Shown piece after piece: positions 1 to 11,978 of a DNA stretch of 64,000 bases. The stretch is taken from the NCBI GenBank assembly GCA_032718565.1, contig JAVGVS010000013.1, forward strand, positions 2,898,373 to 2,962,372, in the 5' to 3' direction. The notes beneath the pieces were generated by a model. It was not told where the DNA came from, searched no databases, and was given only the letters and a program-made list of their open reading frames with translations. Numbering within the stretch: position 1 is the stretch's first letter; each line of letters opens with the position of its first letter. A program made the translations under genes and the position numbers. The DNA is from Distichodus sexfasciatus. Lineage: Eukaryota; Chordata; Actinopteri; Characiformes; Distichodontidae.

Positions 1-975
1 TATACTGTGTGTAGGGCTCGGCTGGTTTCTTGCTCATGGATTAAGTCTAGTCTTGAACTAAGTTGTAGTACCAAATGGAGATTTATCATTCAAACTCGAA
101 ACTAGTCTAGGACCAGGTTTAATCCTTGACTGGGAAACTGGCCTTAAGCGTTTAAAGCTTGGCGTCTAAGTCCTGAGTCAACAAACAGACACAATAAATA
201 AATACAGCCGCAAGTGGCACCGAGTGGGGTCCAAGCACAAGTCAGCAGTGTCTGTGTATGAGCGTAGAACAACAGTGAAAGGTTATAAGGTAAAACCACA
301 TAACTAGAAAGCATAAAATAAGTATAAAATAAAGTGAAATGACAGCAGACAAAGAATTAAAGATGCAAACAGAAATTTCTAACTTAGAAGTGAAGCTTCT
401 TTTTTGTTATGACAACTTTAATAAGTTTTGTTTGTAAAGAAACTAACCTCTAACATTGTTCATATAAGAAATAGGTGGTTTTCTATCATTTCATGTAAAT
501 AATAAAAGCTCTGTTATGAATTTACAGGAATTTATGTAGCGTTTTGCTGCCCCCTACAGGTCAAAACATGTTTTCCTTTGCTATAGCGCCAATTATGGCC
601 TATGGCGAGATGCACACTATTCCTATTTACCCTGAAAATGTCAGCTTTCTGCGACTTACAGTTCAATCCATTTTGTAGGAAAAAATTAATAATGAAAATA
701 ATAAAGAAGAAACGAAAAAATTACGATAGGGGCCAATAAACACTTTGAGCTCGGACTCAAAGGTTTCCACTTCCTTAAAATCTTAAAAATCCATATTCAT
801 TAGTCAATAAAGACCTAAAATGTATTGTTCTACACCTACACCACCTTTATTTATCATAAAGAGAATTTTAACCGCTGCCGTCACCTCAGACCTGCTCATT
901 TGGAGCTTGGACTTGGACTTGGACAAATCTGCTTTGTAACAAGAACTACACACATAAAAGTGAACGGATTCTTAC
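1..975 (-). other. neo1 intron, partial
   Basis: Intron 3' of the last exon in the window, continuing past the left edge. It is AT-rich. It holds one copy of an unclassified dispersed repeat (205-670) and no coding sequence I can support. Confidence 0.85.
205..670. repeat. unclassified dispersed repeat, copy 1
   Basis: Shares several blocks with 11205-11430 (TTGTTATGACAACTT, AAGAAACTAACCT, GTTCATATAAGA, GCCTATGGCGAG) and with 32996-33232 (TGGGGTCCAAGCA-like, TCAGCTTT.TGCGACTTAC). No ORF or terminal repeat was recognised. Confidence 0.55.
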
Positions 976-1086
976 CATCCAGGTCACTCTCGAATGTCTC
1001 TGCAGTGACCAGGTCCGTAGCAGGCCCTGTGCCGTTCACCGTAATGGCCGAAACCCGGACTGCGTATTCGGTCCCGCGCTGCAAAC
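976..1086 (-). CDS. neo1: neo1 exon, end of FN3 domain 3
   Basis: This 111-nt exon reads (G)LQRGTEYAVRVSAITVNGT and then GPATDLVTAETFESDLD. It completes FN3-3 and corresponds to GLDRGTEYNFRV... and SAETFESDLDE in the mammalian protein. Where mammals have a Trp after ATD, this copy has ATDLVTAE, a small difference. The acceptor is gtcctcag ending at 1087, entered in phase 1. The donor is GTAAGA from 975, leaving phase 1. The next exons (FN3-4 onward) lie left of the window. Confidence 0.95.
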
Positions 1087-1462
1087 CTGAGGACCACGCC
1101 ACAGCATTCACTTTATCAGGCTCGTTTTTTTTTTTTTTTTGTCCTGTCTGGAGGTACACTTGCAAATCAACTCAGGAAACAAAAACAGTCAGTGCTTTCC
1201 ACGGACCTTACGAGGGAAAAAAGCAAAAAACCCTTGAGCATGTTGTCAGCGGGCTTGGAGATGAATGAGAGCAAGCTGCTTATTCTAGCAATAATTTAAG
1301 ACTCAGGCCTCTGGGTGGGACAGCCGAAATCACCTCCATACCTCACCCAGACACGCTCTGCCCACAATATTAACTGCGGCAGGATCGATACCCGAATACG
1401 CCGCTCTGCTGTTTTACCACAGCGTGTGGCTTCGATCCCCAGTAGCCTATAACACTGTTTAC

Positions 1463-2000
1463 TTGAGGTGTGAATCTTTATTAGTCTAATTCGATTCGAT
1501 TCCATTTATTAGATCAACGATTCGATACTATCTCGATGCACCCTGTGGCATTTCATCAATTATTCTACATTACGTCACATTGCACGCAGACTGGGCAGAC
1601 ATAGTTAGTACCGGGATGTTCTTTTAACATGAATTTTTATGCCGTAGCCAGAAAATCACCCATCAATGTCATTATGATGTAATTCAGGGGTTTTCAACAG
1701 CTTCTGCCCCTCTCTAGGACCACCACCCAGACTTCTGTATTACTTTTTAGACATCTGCATTAAATACATTATTCATAAATTCTGGAAATGTTTTGAAAAC
1801 TGTTTTTTTTTTTTTAAATATGTGATTTCAGTAATGAAAGTGGATTTATGTCACGCACCACTTGCAATGCCGCCGCGGACCACTAGGGGGCAGTGGGCCG
1901 CCGGTTGAAAACCTCGGTTATAATCGATTACGGTCTGCCACTGTATCGATGCGGAATCGTCCACGATGCATCGATTATGTGATTCATTTCAACACCCCTA
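1463..2000. mobile_element. hAT-like MITE
   Basis: The left end GAGGTGTGAATC and right end CATTTCAACACCCCTA are imperfect inverted repeats. The interior has many ATCGAT words typical of this widespread fish MITE type. Confidence 0.5.
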
Positions 2001-2122
2001 CTGTTTACCTGCAACTATGGCTGATTTACACCTTTGACTGATGAGGTTATTTTTGTACATGGTTCAATTTTCGTAGATGCACAAGCTACTGTATTTTGTA
2101 TGTTGCTAGCGTATTTTGCAGA

Positions 2123-2674
2123 CACTACCAGTCAAAAGTTTGGACACACCAACCCATTCGATGTTTTTCTTTATTTTCATTACTATTTACATTGTAGATT
2201 CTCACTAAAGGCATCAAAACTATGAATGAACTGTGTAAAGGCTATTTGACCAAGAAAGAGAGTGATGGAGTGCTGCGCCACATGGCCTGGCCTCCACGGT
2301 CACCTGACCAACCCCAATCGAGATGGTTTGGGGATGAGATGGACCGCAGAGTGAAGGCAAAAGGGCCAACAGCATCTCTGGGAACTTCTTCAAGACTGTT
2401 GGAAAACCATCTCAGGTGACTACCTCATGAAGCTCATCGAGAGAATTTCAAGAGTGTGCAAAGCAGTGATCAAAGCAAAGGGTGGTTATTTTCAAGAATC
2501 TAAGATATAAAACATGTTCTGGGTTATTTTTGTTTTGTCACTTTTTGTTTACTACATAATTCCATATGTGTTCATTCATAGTGCCTTCAGTGAGAATCTA
2601 CAATGGAAATAGTCATGATAATAAAGAATAAAACATTGAACGGGAAGGTGTGTCCAAACTTTTGACTGGTAGTG
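2123..2674 (+). mobile_element. Tc1-like element, internally deleted
   Basis: Long terminal inverted repeats begin CACTACCAGTCAAAAGTTTG and extend roughly 100 bp. The interior keeps only the end of a Tc1/mariner transposase: WPPRSPD, then DEMDRRVKAKGP, out of frame in places. The transposase start and most of the catalytic core are missing, so it cannot move by itself. Confidence 0.85.
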
Positions 2675-3634
2675 TATATTATTGAAACACTATTTGCACA
2701 TATTACTGATTGTAATTTTTCTCCACTTGACTGTCGTGACGATATTTGCATATTATTGAGCCCCTCTCATAGTTAACTTTGACACTATAAAATACTGTTC
2801 AGTGTTTCCCCTACCATTATATTAGGGGGGGCACGCCTTTTGGGCAAGTATCCAGCCTAGACCAGCACCAGCACCTCATATTTATTTCATTTCTTTATCA
2901 TAATGAATTGCAAATTCTAATGATGCTGATTTGTCCAGGCTTCTGATCTATGCTGTGGTTTATTGCATGAACATATTTTTCTGTGACAGGACGCACTGCT
3001 TAATACCGCCAAGAAAGACTCGGGAGCACGCTGGCCGATGAGCGGGAGTAAATAGTGTGGTACGCTCTATAATTTCAGATGTATCACCAGTCTGGCTTTC
3101 TGCCTCCGGCCTGTTTTGGAAACCAAAGGCGCGAAAAACGCCTGCTGTCTTTAAATAAAACGTAGCGGCTGTAATTGCTTTAAAATGTTAATAAGCGTCT
3201 GCTTCGCCGCCGCTCCTGCGCTAAACGCAGAAGGCTGCCGCTTTTCTCCCTGAAGCCGTTCCTGCGCTCGATGGCGCATCGTTCTCCTCCTCGGCCCCCG
3301 CCCGTCTCACCGCAGCGTCTTTGAGCTAACAAACATGGCCTCAGCCCCAAACGGAATCGGGGACCGGGGTTTAGCTGGCGTTCCCTTTGATGCGGCGCGC
3401 AGCCTGACGCCTATGAAAAAGATGCTGAAACCGCATTGGAGTTTGTCATTTCCACTCTCTCTCTTTTCTTTATTTTTCATTAGACTAACTTGTGTTTCGG
3501 GGCGACGGAAGGCTCGGAGTAGAATCTAGGTACCTCGAGGGTCCGTAAGGCGATAAAAGCTATATCAAATGAGTTTTGCGAGAGCCGAGCGCCGGTTCTG
3601 ACAGCAACTGCAACACGTCAATTTGAGCGCTTAC

Positions 3635-3779
3635 CCTCTATGAGCTGGCTGAGCTGGTTTCCTGTGGTGATCTCGGAGACCTCGCTCTTCCTCGGGCCCT
3701 TCCTGTAGCGTATCTTGTAGCCGACGATTTCCCCGTTTTGAGCGTCCGGTGGAGGCGGCTGCCATCGGACCATGAAGCT
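3635..3779 (-). CDS. neo1: neo1 exon, middle of FN3 domain 3
   Basis: This 145-nt exon reads SFMVRWQPPPPDAQNGEIVG, then YKIRYRKGPRKSEVSEITTG, then NQLSQLIE. It has the FN3 core Trp and the QNGxIxGYKIRYRK stretch typical of neogenin. The acceptor is aaatctgtag ending at 3780, preceded by an A-rich rather than pyrimidine-rich stretch. It is entered in phase 0. The donor is GTAAGC from 3634, leaving phase 1; the split glycine codon is completed in the next exon. Confidence 0.96.
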
Positions 3780-5732
3780 CTACAGATTTTTTTGGACGAC
3801 AGAAACAAATCAATATTGCGGCCGTTTAATATTTCTTCATCCTAGACATGTTTACTGTGTTTATGCACCTTGTTCTTGCTCAAGAAAGACACAGCTCATC
3901 ACAGCCATTTTTCTCTTGTGAGATTTCCCAGAATCCTACGCTTCCCGTCAGTCCAAAGCATTGTAACAGGTCTTCGTGCAGGAAACCAACCTGAGCCGTC
4001 ATCCCCCCGATGATGGTTTACATTAGAGAAGCACGGCCCTGCTCCCCTACCCCATAAAGCAAACACGTGTTTACCTGTTACGGGTTCCACAGCAAAGGCC
4101 AGGGACCGAGTGATGGAGGAGGAGGAGGAGGAAGAGGAGGAGGAGTGGTAGGAGCAGGGGGGTCGGGGAGGGGCCATGAATAATAGATGCGGCTGATAGA
4201 AGCGTGGGGCTGAGAAAAGAGAACTCCGAGATGGATAGCAGCGGCGGCCGGCCGCGGGGCCCGAGGTGCATGCTGGGAGAGGATAGTGTGTTGTGTGAAG
4301 CCAGTGTGGAAGGGGAGTTAATTAATGGGGCCCACCCACAGCCCCGGTGCACGCAGGCCGGGGGAATAAGCCAAATTAAATCCACGGTAAGTGTGCGATT
4401 AATTTATTCCTGCTCTCGACTCGCTCCAGTTTAACTAATTAAAGCGTTTGGGAAAAATTTTCGCCTTTATCCCAAACAAACTCGACTTTGGAAGTGCCAA
4501 GGAAGAGGAAAGAGATCGGGGGTTTAGAGTAAGGGTCGACACTGAAACCTTACTGTCACTCACACCACACTCACACACGAGCACAGCGTGAAGCCCCGAG
4601 AAGGAGAAGAAGAGAGAGGAGAGTTCCAGCTGAGCTTGATGTTTGCATATCAGTTCCAAATATCGGTTATCGTCCCTGTTCGCTGAAATTTTCTGAAAAT
4701 TTGTGTTGAAAGTTGTGGTGTTTTTAGCCGTTTTGTTGTAATAAAGTTGCGGGAACAGGTCAAAGCTGCGATTTTCCCCCCTTTAATAATTATTGTTTAA
4801 CAATTTATTAAAATGAAGGGATCGGCTTAACTGGCATTAAATAGTTGCGATCGCAACATCTGGAAATCCTGGAGGGTCTGACATTGGCGAATGTCCGAAT
4901 CTTTGTGAAAACTGCGTAAGCAAGTCTTGAGAACAAATTTCTTCTTAGCGACGATTGGCAAGCGAAGCCCACAGTTCTACACGTCACACCCTGAAACGAA
5001 ATAACTGTTTTCCCCAAAATTTCCATCTTAGGAACAAACAGAAGAGCTCAGAGATGTGCCAGAGGAGCCTAGTAATTAACACACACCTCCCAAAAATTCC
5101 ACACACACACAGCCACAGACACGCTCCCTCTTCAGCTGGGCGAGACAAGAAAAGCCCTCTTTTTTGGGAGTTAATTCAAACAGCCTAGGCGGGCCTCTCA
5201 TCATGAACCAGTGTTAATTACTCACCCATAAACCCCTATTAAACTATGCAAATGTGAGTGGCGGCACACAGACCTCGAGTAAGCAGGAGGAGCTCGTAAC
5301 TCGTCACCTCCCCTGCTCCGAACGGGCGGAGAAAAGGGGAGCGCCTCGGTCGCTCGTCCCGATCCGCAAACAGCCTTTTTAATTACCGCGGTGGCAGGAA
5401 GGGACCTATTCGGCTGGCACGCTATGAAAATAGAAACTGTTCCCATAAACAGCTTGCAAAAGAGAGGTGGGGAGAGAGGTGAGGTACCCGAGAGTGATTG
5501 GGAGAGTAAGGCCATGCGACAGCTCGGTAGAGCACAGATGTGCTGCTCGGAGTAGTTAAGGTGCAGAAAAGGACGAAAAATTGTAACGGACAGCGTGGAC
5601 GGTTAGCGTAGCAGCTGAGACTGTGACAACCCCCAACCCTACACCCCACCCCACTACTCAACTCCAAACCCCTAGCTTGGGCTGTTTTTTGTGTGGGGGG
5701 ACGGAGGGGGTCGGTACCACGAAGGTCCTCAC
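3780..5732 (-). other. neo1 intron with candidate regulatory sequence
   Basis: This 1.95-kb intron has a GAG-rich tract near 4113-4145 and one dispersed repeat copy (4685-4885). Between about 4300 and 5450 there are repeated TAATTA-type words and one exact octamer ATGCAAAT near 5246, in otherwise non-repetitive sequence. That is compatible with a conserved intronic enhancer, but conservation cannot be tested here. Confidence 0.7.
4685..4885 (+). repeat. dispersed repeat with GCGATCG core, copy 1
   Basis: Words AAAGTTG.GG.GTTTTTAG, GTTGCGGGAACAGGTC, TTGCGATCGCAACATC and GAAATCCTGGAGGGTCTGAC are shared with 14385-14825. It is the shorter copy. Confidence 0.55.
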
Positions 5733-5782
5733 CTTGAAATTCAGAACTTCCACGGTCAGGTTCTGAGGTGGAGCACTGGGGA
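5733..5782 (-). CDS. neo1: neo1 exon, start of FN3 domain 3 (50 nt)
   Basis: This very short exon reads (V)PSAPPQNLTVEVLNFK, the first strand of FN3-3; the neogenin counterpart is VPSAAPQNLSLEVRNSK. The acceptor is tttcccacag ending at 5783, entered in phase 1. The donor is GTGAGG from 5732, leaving phase 0. A single 50-nt exon is easily missed by gene predictors; here it is fixed by exact phase agreement with both neighbours and by the protein match. Confidence 0.95.
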
Positions 5783-5864
5783 CTGTGGGAAAGGAGAAAA
5801 GGTGATTTAGCAAATGCGTTTTGGTCGTGGAAATCTGCACACTACATTAAGGAATATAATAAAA

Positions 5865-5904
5865 TGTGACCCTCCACGGCAAAACCAGTCGCAAATTTTC
5901 AGAG
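5865..5904 (+). mobile_element. fragment of 640-bp TIR transposon
   Basis: This holds only the left terminal repeat (TGTGACCCTCCACGGCAAAA and following bases) and a few internal bases. It stands about 130 bp before a longer copy of the same family. Confidence 0.7.
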
Positions 5905-6035
5905 ACTTAGAAATGGAGACTGTAGAATAAGATATTAAGCTTATATTTAATAGTGTCCCATAAGTAAAATATTGAAAAGCATTATGTAATAATATACTTT
6001 GTTTATCTGTATTTATGATACCCAAAAGGATATAT

Positions 6036-6623
6036 ATGACCCTCCACGGCAAAACCAGTCCCTTCGCTCAAATTTTCAAAATTGAGTTATGTTTTCGTGA
6101 AAGGGCATAAATCAAGCTTCAAAACGATACCTATATGGAATGAATGGGACGACATATGACTGAGATATCAACATTCAAAGGAGTCGGGTTTCTCCTGTCA
6201 CGCCAAGTGAGAAACGGAGAAATCTGCCTTTGACGTTGACTATCGCCGTAGCACTCACAGACGCTTGGTGCGGTCGCGGCTACGTTCGTATTTACGGTAG
6301 CCTACGCTGCATTCACAGCCACACAGATAACCCAACCAGTGGATTTAACGTAAATATTGAAGTAGAGCGGTCAAAACAGAAACTTTGAACATTCTGCTGG
6401 AATTGAATTCCTCACCTCAAGAAAGTCACGTTTTTAGGATGGAAAGGGTAAGTTTTTCAGCCAAATTTATTCACAACAGTACAGTATAGACCTTCCACTG
6501 TTTCAAAACACTAAAAACTAAAAATCCAAAATTTTACCCCACGCAACATATACGCTCGTTTTTCTCGGAAACCTCCGTTGTGACAAGCCACTGCTTTCAC
6601 TGCTTTTGTCGTGGAGGGTCACA
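6036..6623 (+). mobile_element. 640-bp TIR transposon copy 1 (internal deletion)
   Basis: A non-autonomous DNA transposon with terminal inverted repeats ending GTGGAGGGTCACA. It lacks a central piece of about 60 bp that the other copies carry (the segment with GAAGATGGATTCCGG). It has no transposase coding. The left terminal repeat is altered just inside the end. Confidence 0.8.
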
Positions 6624-7187
6624 AATATGTTGATTTAGTTCAAATAGCACACAAACATATCCACCTTTTAAAACTTCCAAAACTTTGGAATAAATTCCGA
6701 ATCCCTCCATATCCATTTCAATATTCCAAAGCCTTGCTAATACTAAAGTGCAGTTCAGTAGTGTTTCTGTGTTTTAGCCAAATACGATATCGTGTAACGT
6801 AGTGTAGCGTGTGACATTTTATGACTTTACATGAACAGGAACAATCAGTTTGACACGTTACAAAAAGGAAAACGCCTCCCTCCTTTTATTTGCAGTGGTG
6901 CGCGCTCCCGCAGGGGTCCATTTTTTAGACGTAACACCGGCACCGCTGAACTGCTGCGTCACTCCGCCATGTTAATGATGTTGTGCAGGTGTAGCCTAAG
7001 TTAACTTACGTTCACAGTGTGACGATGTGATTTCATTACACCGCCAACGGACAAGATTACGAAATTCATTTTTACTCTGGGATTAGCGTAGAATATGGTA
7101 AGATAAACAACATAAAGCTATTTAGTTTGTTTAATAAAAGGACAAGTCATAGACCTGATCTATAGCAATGGTAACCTTAAATGACTC

Positions 7188-7321
7188 TGTGTCGGGGAAA
7201 AAGTAAACTAGTGCCAAAACTAGTAAAAAAAGTGCCATTACGTTAGCTGAAAAATACGAAGCGATTTTTGGAATCGGCAGAGAATCGCGATTGGATTCGA
7301 TTTTTTTGCGCACCACCCTAC
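7188..7321. mobile_element. MITE end ending GCGCACCACCCTA
   Basis: Shares AACTAGTGCCA and an ATCGATTTTTGGAAT-like stretch with 51740-51855, and ends in a terminal repeat related to TAGGGGCGCACGATTC at 51.5 kb. Confidence 0.5.
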
Positions 7322-7691
7322 AGCTCAAACCTTTCATGTCCATTTGGATTAACTTAAATATGAACTGAAATCCTCTGAAATCGTACGACACTGCAAACTG
7401 ACCTAATCACCATTAAAGAAATGTGCTAAAAGCTCTAGAATTCCAAAATCCGTCATTAACCAAAGTGTGTTTGACATTTCCAACTTTCACACCGCGCTGC
7501 TGAAACTTTATGATCCTCATTCCTACATAATTAATCTCACCAGAGGGAAGGCTATATTTCATATAATATTTACAGACATTTTTTAACTATTTCCCTATAA
7601 TCCCTGACATTTTTGGATTTCTGGAAGTGTGGAAAATTGAGATTTTTAGCTAAACTTTGCTGATGTGAGGAGCAGAGAAAACGTTCTTTAC

Positions 7692-7830
7692 CATCAGAGT
7701 AGGTCCGAACTGAAACGTCTTCTGTGGAGACTCCAGGCCCGTGTTTGTTGTAGGCCACAACCCTGAAGCTGTATTCCGTGAACTTCTTCAGCCCGGTCAT
7801 GGTGTAGGACAGTCCGCTTACCTCCATATC
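7692..7830 (-). CDS. neo1: neo1 exon, second half of FN3 domain 2
   Basis: This 139-nt exon reads DMEVSGLSYTMTGLKKFTEY, then SFRVVAYNKHGPGVSTEDVS, then VRTYSD. The LKKxTEYSFRVVAYNKHGPGVS core is nearly the same as the mammalian neogenin sequence I recall. The acceptor is ctcctgtag ending at 7831, entered in phase 0. The donor is GTAAAG from 7691, leaving phase 1. The intron separating it from the preceding exon is 306 bp and holds nothing else I recognise. Confidence 0.96.
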
Positions 7831-8136
7831 CTACAGGAGAGTTAAGGTGTAAATGTATAGTCTTTTTGAACCGTCGCTGAAACGATGGTGGTGTAAGTGC
7901 TATAAATTTGCATTACCGCTATGCTGAAATAAGTGTTGTCTTACAATATTTATGAGATGTTTTTTAATATCTCTGACAAGCACATTTCGGGGAGAATCAC
8001 AACCAGTACTGATAAATGAACGTGTCACCCACTATCGCTTCACGACTCGTTCCTCGTTACAATAAAAATAATGTAACTCATCAACAGCCCCCTTTTCCAG
8101 CTCATCAGGAGAGACGGTGCCTGAATGAACTCTTAC

Positions 8137-8285
8137 CTTCTCGTTGTCCGTGCCCTTCTCCAGGTAGTAGAGTCTGTAGTTCTGAATTTCGCCGTTGCCG
8201 GTGACGGGTTTGTCCCAGCTCAGGCTGACGGAGGAGGGGGACAGGACCACGGCCTGCAGGTTGGGAGCAGGTCCTGGCACTTGCA
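8137..8285 (-). CDS. neo1: neo1 exon, first half of FN3 domain 2
   Basis: This 149-nt exon reads (V)QVPGPAPNLQAVVLSPSS, then VSLSWDKPVTGNGEIQNYRL, then YYLEKGTDNEK. It matches neogenin FN3-2, which has the same GNGEIQNYKLYY stretch; DCC differs there. The acceptor is ctgtccctcag ending at 8286, entered in phase 1. The donor is GTAAGA from 8136, leaving phase 0. A SINE copy on the minus strand begins about 70 bp beyond the acceptor. Confidence 0.96.
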
Positions 8286-8351
8286 CTGAGGGACAGAAGA
8301 ACAGTACTGCTTGCACTAACCATATATACATAGAACTATATGTCTCGTACT

Positions 8352-8577
8352 GAGTGAGTGAACACACCACAGCACAGCACACGGTGCACCACAACCAAAT
8401 GTAATATCAGCATCTGACCCCATATGTGAAGGAGCAGTGGACAGCTTTTTTTGCCAGCACTTGGTGAGCAGTGCTTGTGGACGGTACCTCGCTCACAAGT
8501 AACCTCAGTGGTACCTTTATCGGTCCGGGACTTCAGTCGGTGACACTCCGATCACAGGGCTAACTCCCTACCTGTTG
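8352..8577 (-). mobile_element. tRNA-derived SINE copy
   Basis: On the minus strand it has an eroded tRNA-like head, then ACTGAGGTTACTTGTGAGCG-like body words, and the tail with TGTGCTGTGGTGTGTTCACT. It stands next to the FN3-2 exon. Confidence 0.65.
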
Positions 8578-8648
8578 CACTACATACACAGGACAGTATT
8601 GCTCGTACTAACTTTACATACAGTCAAACGTAAAAGTGCAGCTTCATA

Positions 8649-9283
8649 TGTGACCCTTCTACGGCAAAACTAGTCGCTTGTTGCAAATTTTCAATTGAGT
8701 TGTTATGTTTAAATCAAGCTTCAAAACGATACCTATATGGAATGAATGGGACGACATATGACTGAGATATCAACATTCAAAGGAGTCGGGTTTCTCCTGT
8801 CACGCCAAGTGAGAAACGGAGAAATCTGCCTTTGACGTTGACTATCGCCGTAGCACTCACAGACGCTTGGTGCGGTCGCGGCTACGTTTGTATTTACGGT
8901 AGCCTACGCTGCATTCACAGCCACACGGATAGCCTACCTGTGTTAGGGTAACTTAACTCGGGAGACGAAGATGGATTCCGGAGAAATATCTTCACGCTAG
9001 TCAACCAGTGGATTTAGCGTAAATATTGAAGTAGAGCGGTCAAAACAGAAACTTTTAACATTCTGCTGGAATTGAATTCCTCACCTCAAGAAAGTCACGT
9101 TTTTAGGATGGAAAGGGTAAGTTTTTCAGCCAAATTTATTCACAACAGTACAGTATAGACCTTCCACTGTTTCAAAACACTAAAAACTAAAAATCCCAAA
9201 TTTTACCCCACGCAACATAAACGCTCATTTTTCTCAGAAACCTCCGTTGCGACAAGCGACTGGTTTTGCCGTGGAGGGTCACG
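8649..9283 (+). mobile_element. 640-bp TIR transposon copy 2
   Basis: Full-length copy with both terminal repeats. The interior is almost the same as the copies at 28.9 and 35.6 kb. No coding capacity. Confidence 0.88.
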
Positions 9284-9773
9284 TATGACAGTAATACTCT
9301 AAATGCTCTGTGTATATCATTTTGACGTATACAGTATGTTACACAGTTTACAAAACAGTTCACATTGTGTAGCCATATTATTACATCGCTTCATGAGGTT
9401 TAATCAGACTTTTATGAGATTATCTCTCTATACACATTGGTCTGGTTTTAGTCCTAGTTTTAGACAGGCTGTCTAATGAAGCCAGAAAGATACAGAATGT
9501 TTTCGGGGATGACACCACGGGCAAGAGTGCAGAGACGTATGAAGAAGTCTGAGAAAAGGGAAAGCGACACTGAAGACTGACCACACAGCGGGAGACCACC
9601 AACTGTGACGAATGACCACTGCTATTTATTCAAAGAGGAACCGAGAGCTGGGTTCAACAATGGCATAAAAGCATTGCTTGTGATGGAGAACATATTGAGA
9701 ATGAACATGTACATGGTTGCATACGCTCCCGATAACAAATAACTGCAATGAACAGATGTGTTTATATATATAT

Positions 9774-9797
9774 CTGTGTGTGTGTGTGTGTGTGTGT
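9774..9797 (+). repeat. (TG)n microsatellite
   Basis: A TG run preceded by (TA)n and followed by a short (AC)n, so the local sequence can form a hairpin. Confidence 0.85.
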
Positions 9798-10259
9798 ACA
9801 TCTCTACACACACACACGTTTTTGTTAACACACACAAATCCATAAATCCACCCACATTCCTTAGTATATATATATATACATATGCAGCTAAGCATTTACC
9901 TACAACCTACAAACCGTACTAAGAAAAACAGCGCGTGACAAACAACATTGGACGTGAGTGGATTGGATTTGACATGTTATAAATGCATTTTCCACCCTAA
10001 ATGCCTGCATACATACACCCACTTGACCATGCCAGCTGACAAACCATCTCTGCTTTTACCACAATGTTGGGTTGTGTCAGTCTCCATCATGCAGCTCATG
10101 AAATAAACAGGCAACGCTGTAATTTATGCAGCGGAGACGAGCAGCGATCCTGACACAGCCGCCCACTGGTAGATTCCCCTCAACTCGGCGCACGACTGCA
10201 ACATCTACGGCCTCCTACGCCACAAACCTAAGCTCCGTCAGATCACTACCGAATGTTCT

Positions 10260-10282
10260 TTATTATTATTATTATTATTATT
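10260..10282 (+). repeat. (TTA)n microsatellite
   Basis: Seven to eight TTA units within an intron. Confidence 0.85.
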
Positions 10283-11204
10283 GAGTTTGCTTAGCCTGAT
10301 AGGGAGGAAATTAAAGCAATGATCCAGACCGGTTCAGCTTCCATTGGGAAAAATATGTCATCAGATCGTCCAGACAGACGAGGTCAGTCCTTGGGGCCAG
10401 ACGCCAGACGCTAGACACTAATCTGGGCAGTAAATTCGAATGAAATGTCATCTTATTTGGGTGCGAATCGTCCCGTCCCTTAATGCTCTTCAATAACTCA
10501 GCAATATGCCAAGATATGCTTCATAACCAGGATTCTGAAATCATTACCCACTAATCACGCCTGTCGTGTTCGGGGGGGTCGGGGATAAACTGCATTCAAT
10601 GAATTTGCCGCATTACATGAATCATTAAGTAAACTTTGATCACCCGGCGCTGCCAGCAGCTTTAAATGACTAAGTGAGAAATTACACCAATTTATCTCCG
10701 TTACACAGCCTTGTAGGTTCTCATATCGGCTTTCGCAGTTGCCTGGGTGGCTCTCGCAGGACTGCGCGGAATGCAGACGCACGGGAGTTGGATTAAGCAG
10801 TTCACGGGGTGCGTGTGTGCATGTGTGCATGCGTGCGTGTGTGTGTGTGTTTATGGGTGTGTGTGCTGTAGGGCTGCAAGTAGTAAAAGACGCTGGCGAG
10901 GCTACAAATGTGTTTACATTAATATTTGAACTGATGTCGAGGAATTGAACAGTTTCACTTGTGAAAACTTAAATGGATCTTTAAACTCCTTCCATAAATG
11001 CTACATGAATGATGTCAGACCTTTTTGTCTCTGGCTATTCAAAGAACAGCTCGGCTCCAGTCTTAAAATATCATGACGGCTCGATCGTTTCAGCGTAAAA
11101 GCTTCCAAAGATGCAAAGCTATGAAAGCACAGGAGCAGTTCAGACGATCAGCAAAAAAGGTGTTTTGGTTGCTGTACAAATTTTGGATGACCGCCGCAGC
11201 AGTG

Positions 11205-11430
11205 GTAGCGAAGTTTCGTTTTTGTTATGACAACTTCAGTAAGTTGTGTTTATAAAGAAACTAACCTTTAACAGTGTTCATATAAGAGCTAGCTGATGTC
11301 TATAATTTAACGTAAATTATAAACGCACAAGTGCCTTCTAAGAGCCCCCCTAGTGGTCGAAACACTTCTTCCATTACTATAGCCCCAATTATCAGCCGGT
11401 CACTATGATTTTGGGCCTATGGCGAGCTTC
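11205..11430. repeat. unclassified dispersed repeat, copy 2
   Basis: Parallel to the 391-610 part of copy 1: TTGTTATGACAACTTCAGTA, then CCCCCTAGTGGTCGAAACAC, then GGGCCTATGGCGAGC. Confidence 0.55.
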
Positions 11431-11978
11431 TAATTAACAAACTAATTGATTAAATAGCCGACAGACCAACTGATAGCCAAAACACTGTGCAGCAAATTAC
11501 TCTTCTCTGCTGGAGGTCCCGTCTCTAAACTGGTTGACCATTTAGCCCTTGTTCGTCAGACGTAGCGCACCAAGACTCGTCCTCCCCCGAGGTGCCCGCT
11601 TCCCGCTACGGCACATTATGAAGCACTTACGCCAGCCTGCGCCAAGGGCACTCGGAGGGCAGACGCTGACCCAGAAACCGGCTACTTGCAAGCCGCACAC
11701 GAGCTGACACTGCTAAAAATGAACAGAGACAGGCCACCTCGTTTCAGAAAGACGTCGAGGAGGGGGTTTAGGGTGACGGTGTTTACCTCCCTAATGCGAT
11801 TTTCACGGCGTCGGTGTTGGCGAGAGGGAGAAGGAGAAGCCTCGAAGGAACGAGTGTCTCTAATCCCTTTCGCTCTTTTTTCCTCGAACTGCGGCGGTAG
11901 GGCTGGTGCGTTAACTCGTAATGAGTGGGTAAATAACCTGCTGGCCTCATGTGGGAGGCAGGGGGTCGGAGCGCTTAC

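Larger units (their letters stand above)
1087..3634 (-). other. neo1 intron between FN3-3 exons
   Basis: This 2.5-kb intron holds a T-run at 1125-1140, a hAT-like MITE at 1463-2000 and a Tc1-like element at 2123-2674. A GC-richer, CpG-containing stretch lies at about 3110-3420. The rest shows no gene or recognisable repeat. Confidence 0.85.
5783..7691 (-). other. neo1 intron with transposon insertions
   Basis: This 1.9-kb intron holds a terminal fragment (5865-5904) and one internally deleted copy (6036-6623) of the 640-bp transposon family, plus the right end of another MITE at 7188-7321. No coding sequence is seen in it. Confidence 0.85.
8286..11978 (-). other. neo1 intron between FN3-2 and FN3-1 exons
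   Basis: This 3.7-kb intron holds a SINE copy (8352-8577), a full transposon copy (8649-9283), (TG)n and (TTA)n tracts at 9774-9797 and 10260-10282, and a dispersed repeat copy at 11205-11430. The stretch 9290-11200 otherwise shows no gene or known repeat. Confidence 0.85.
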
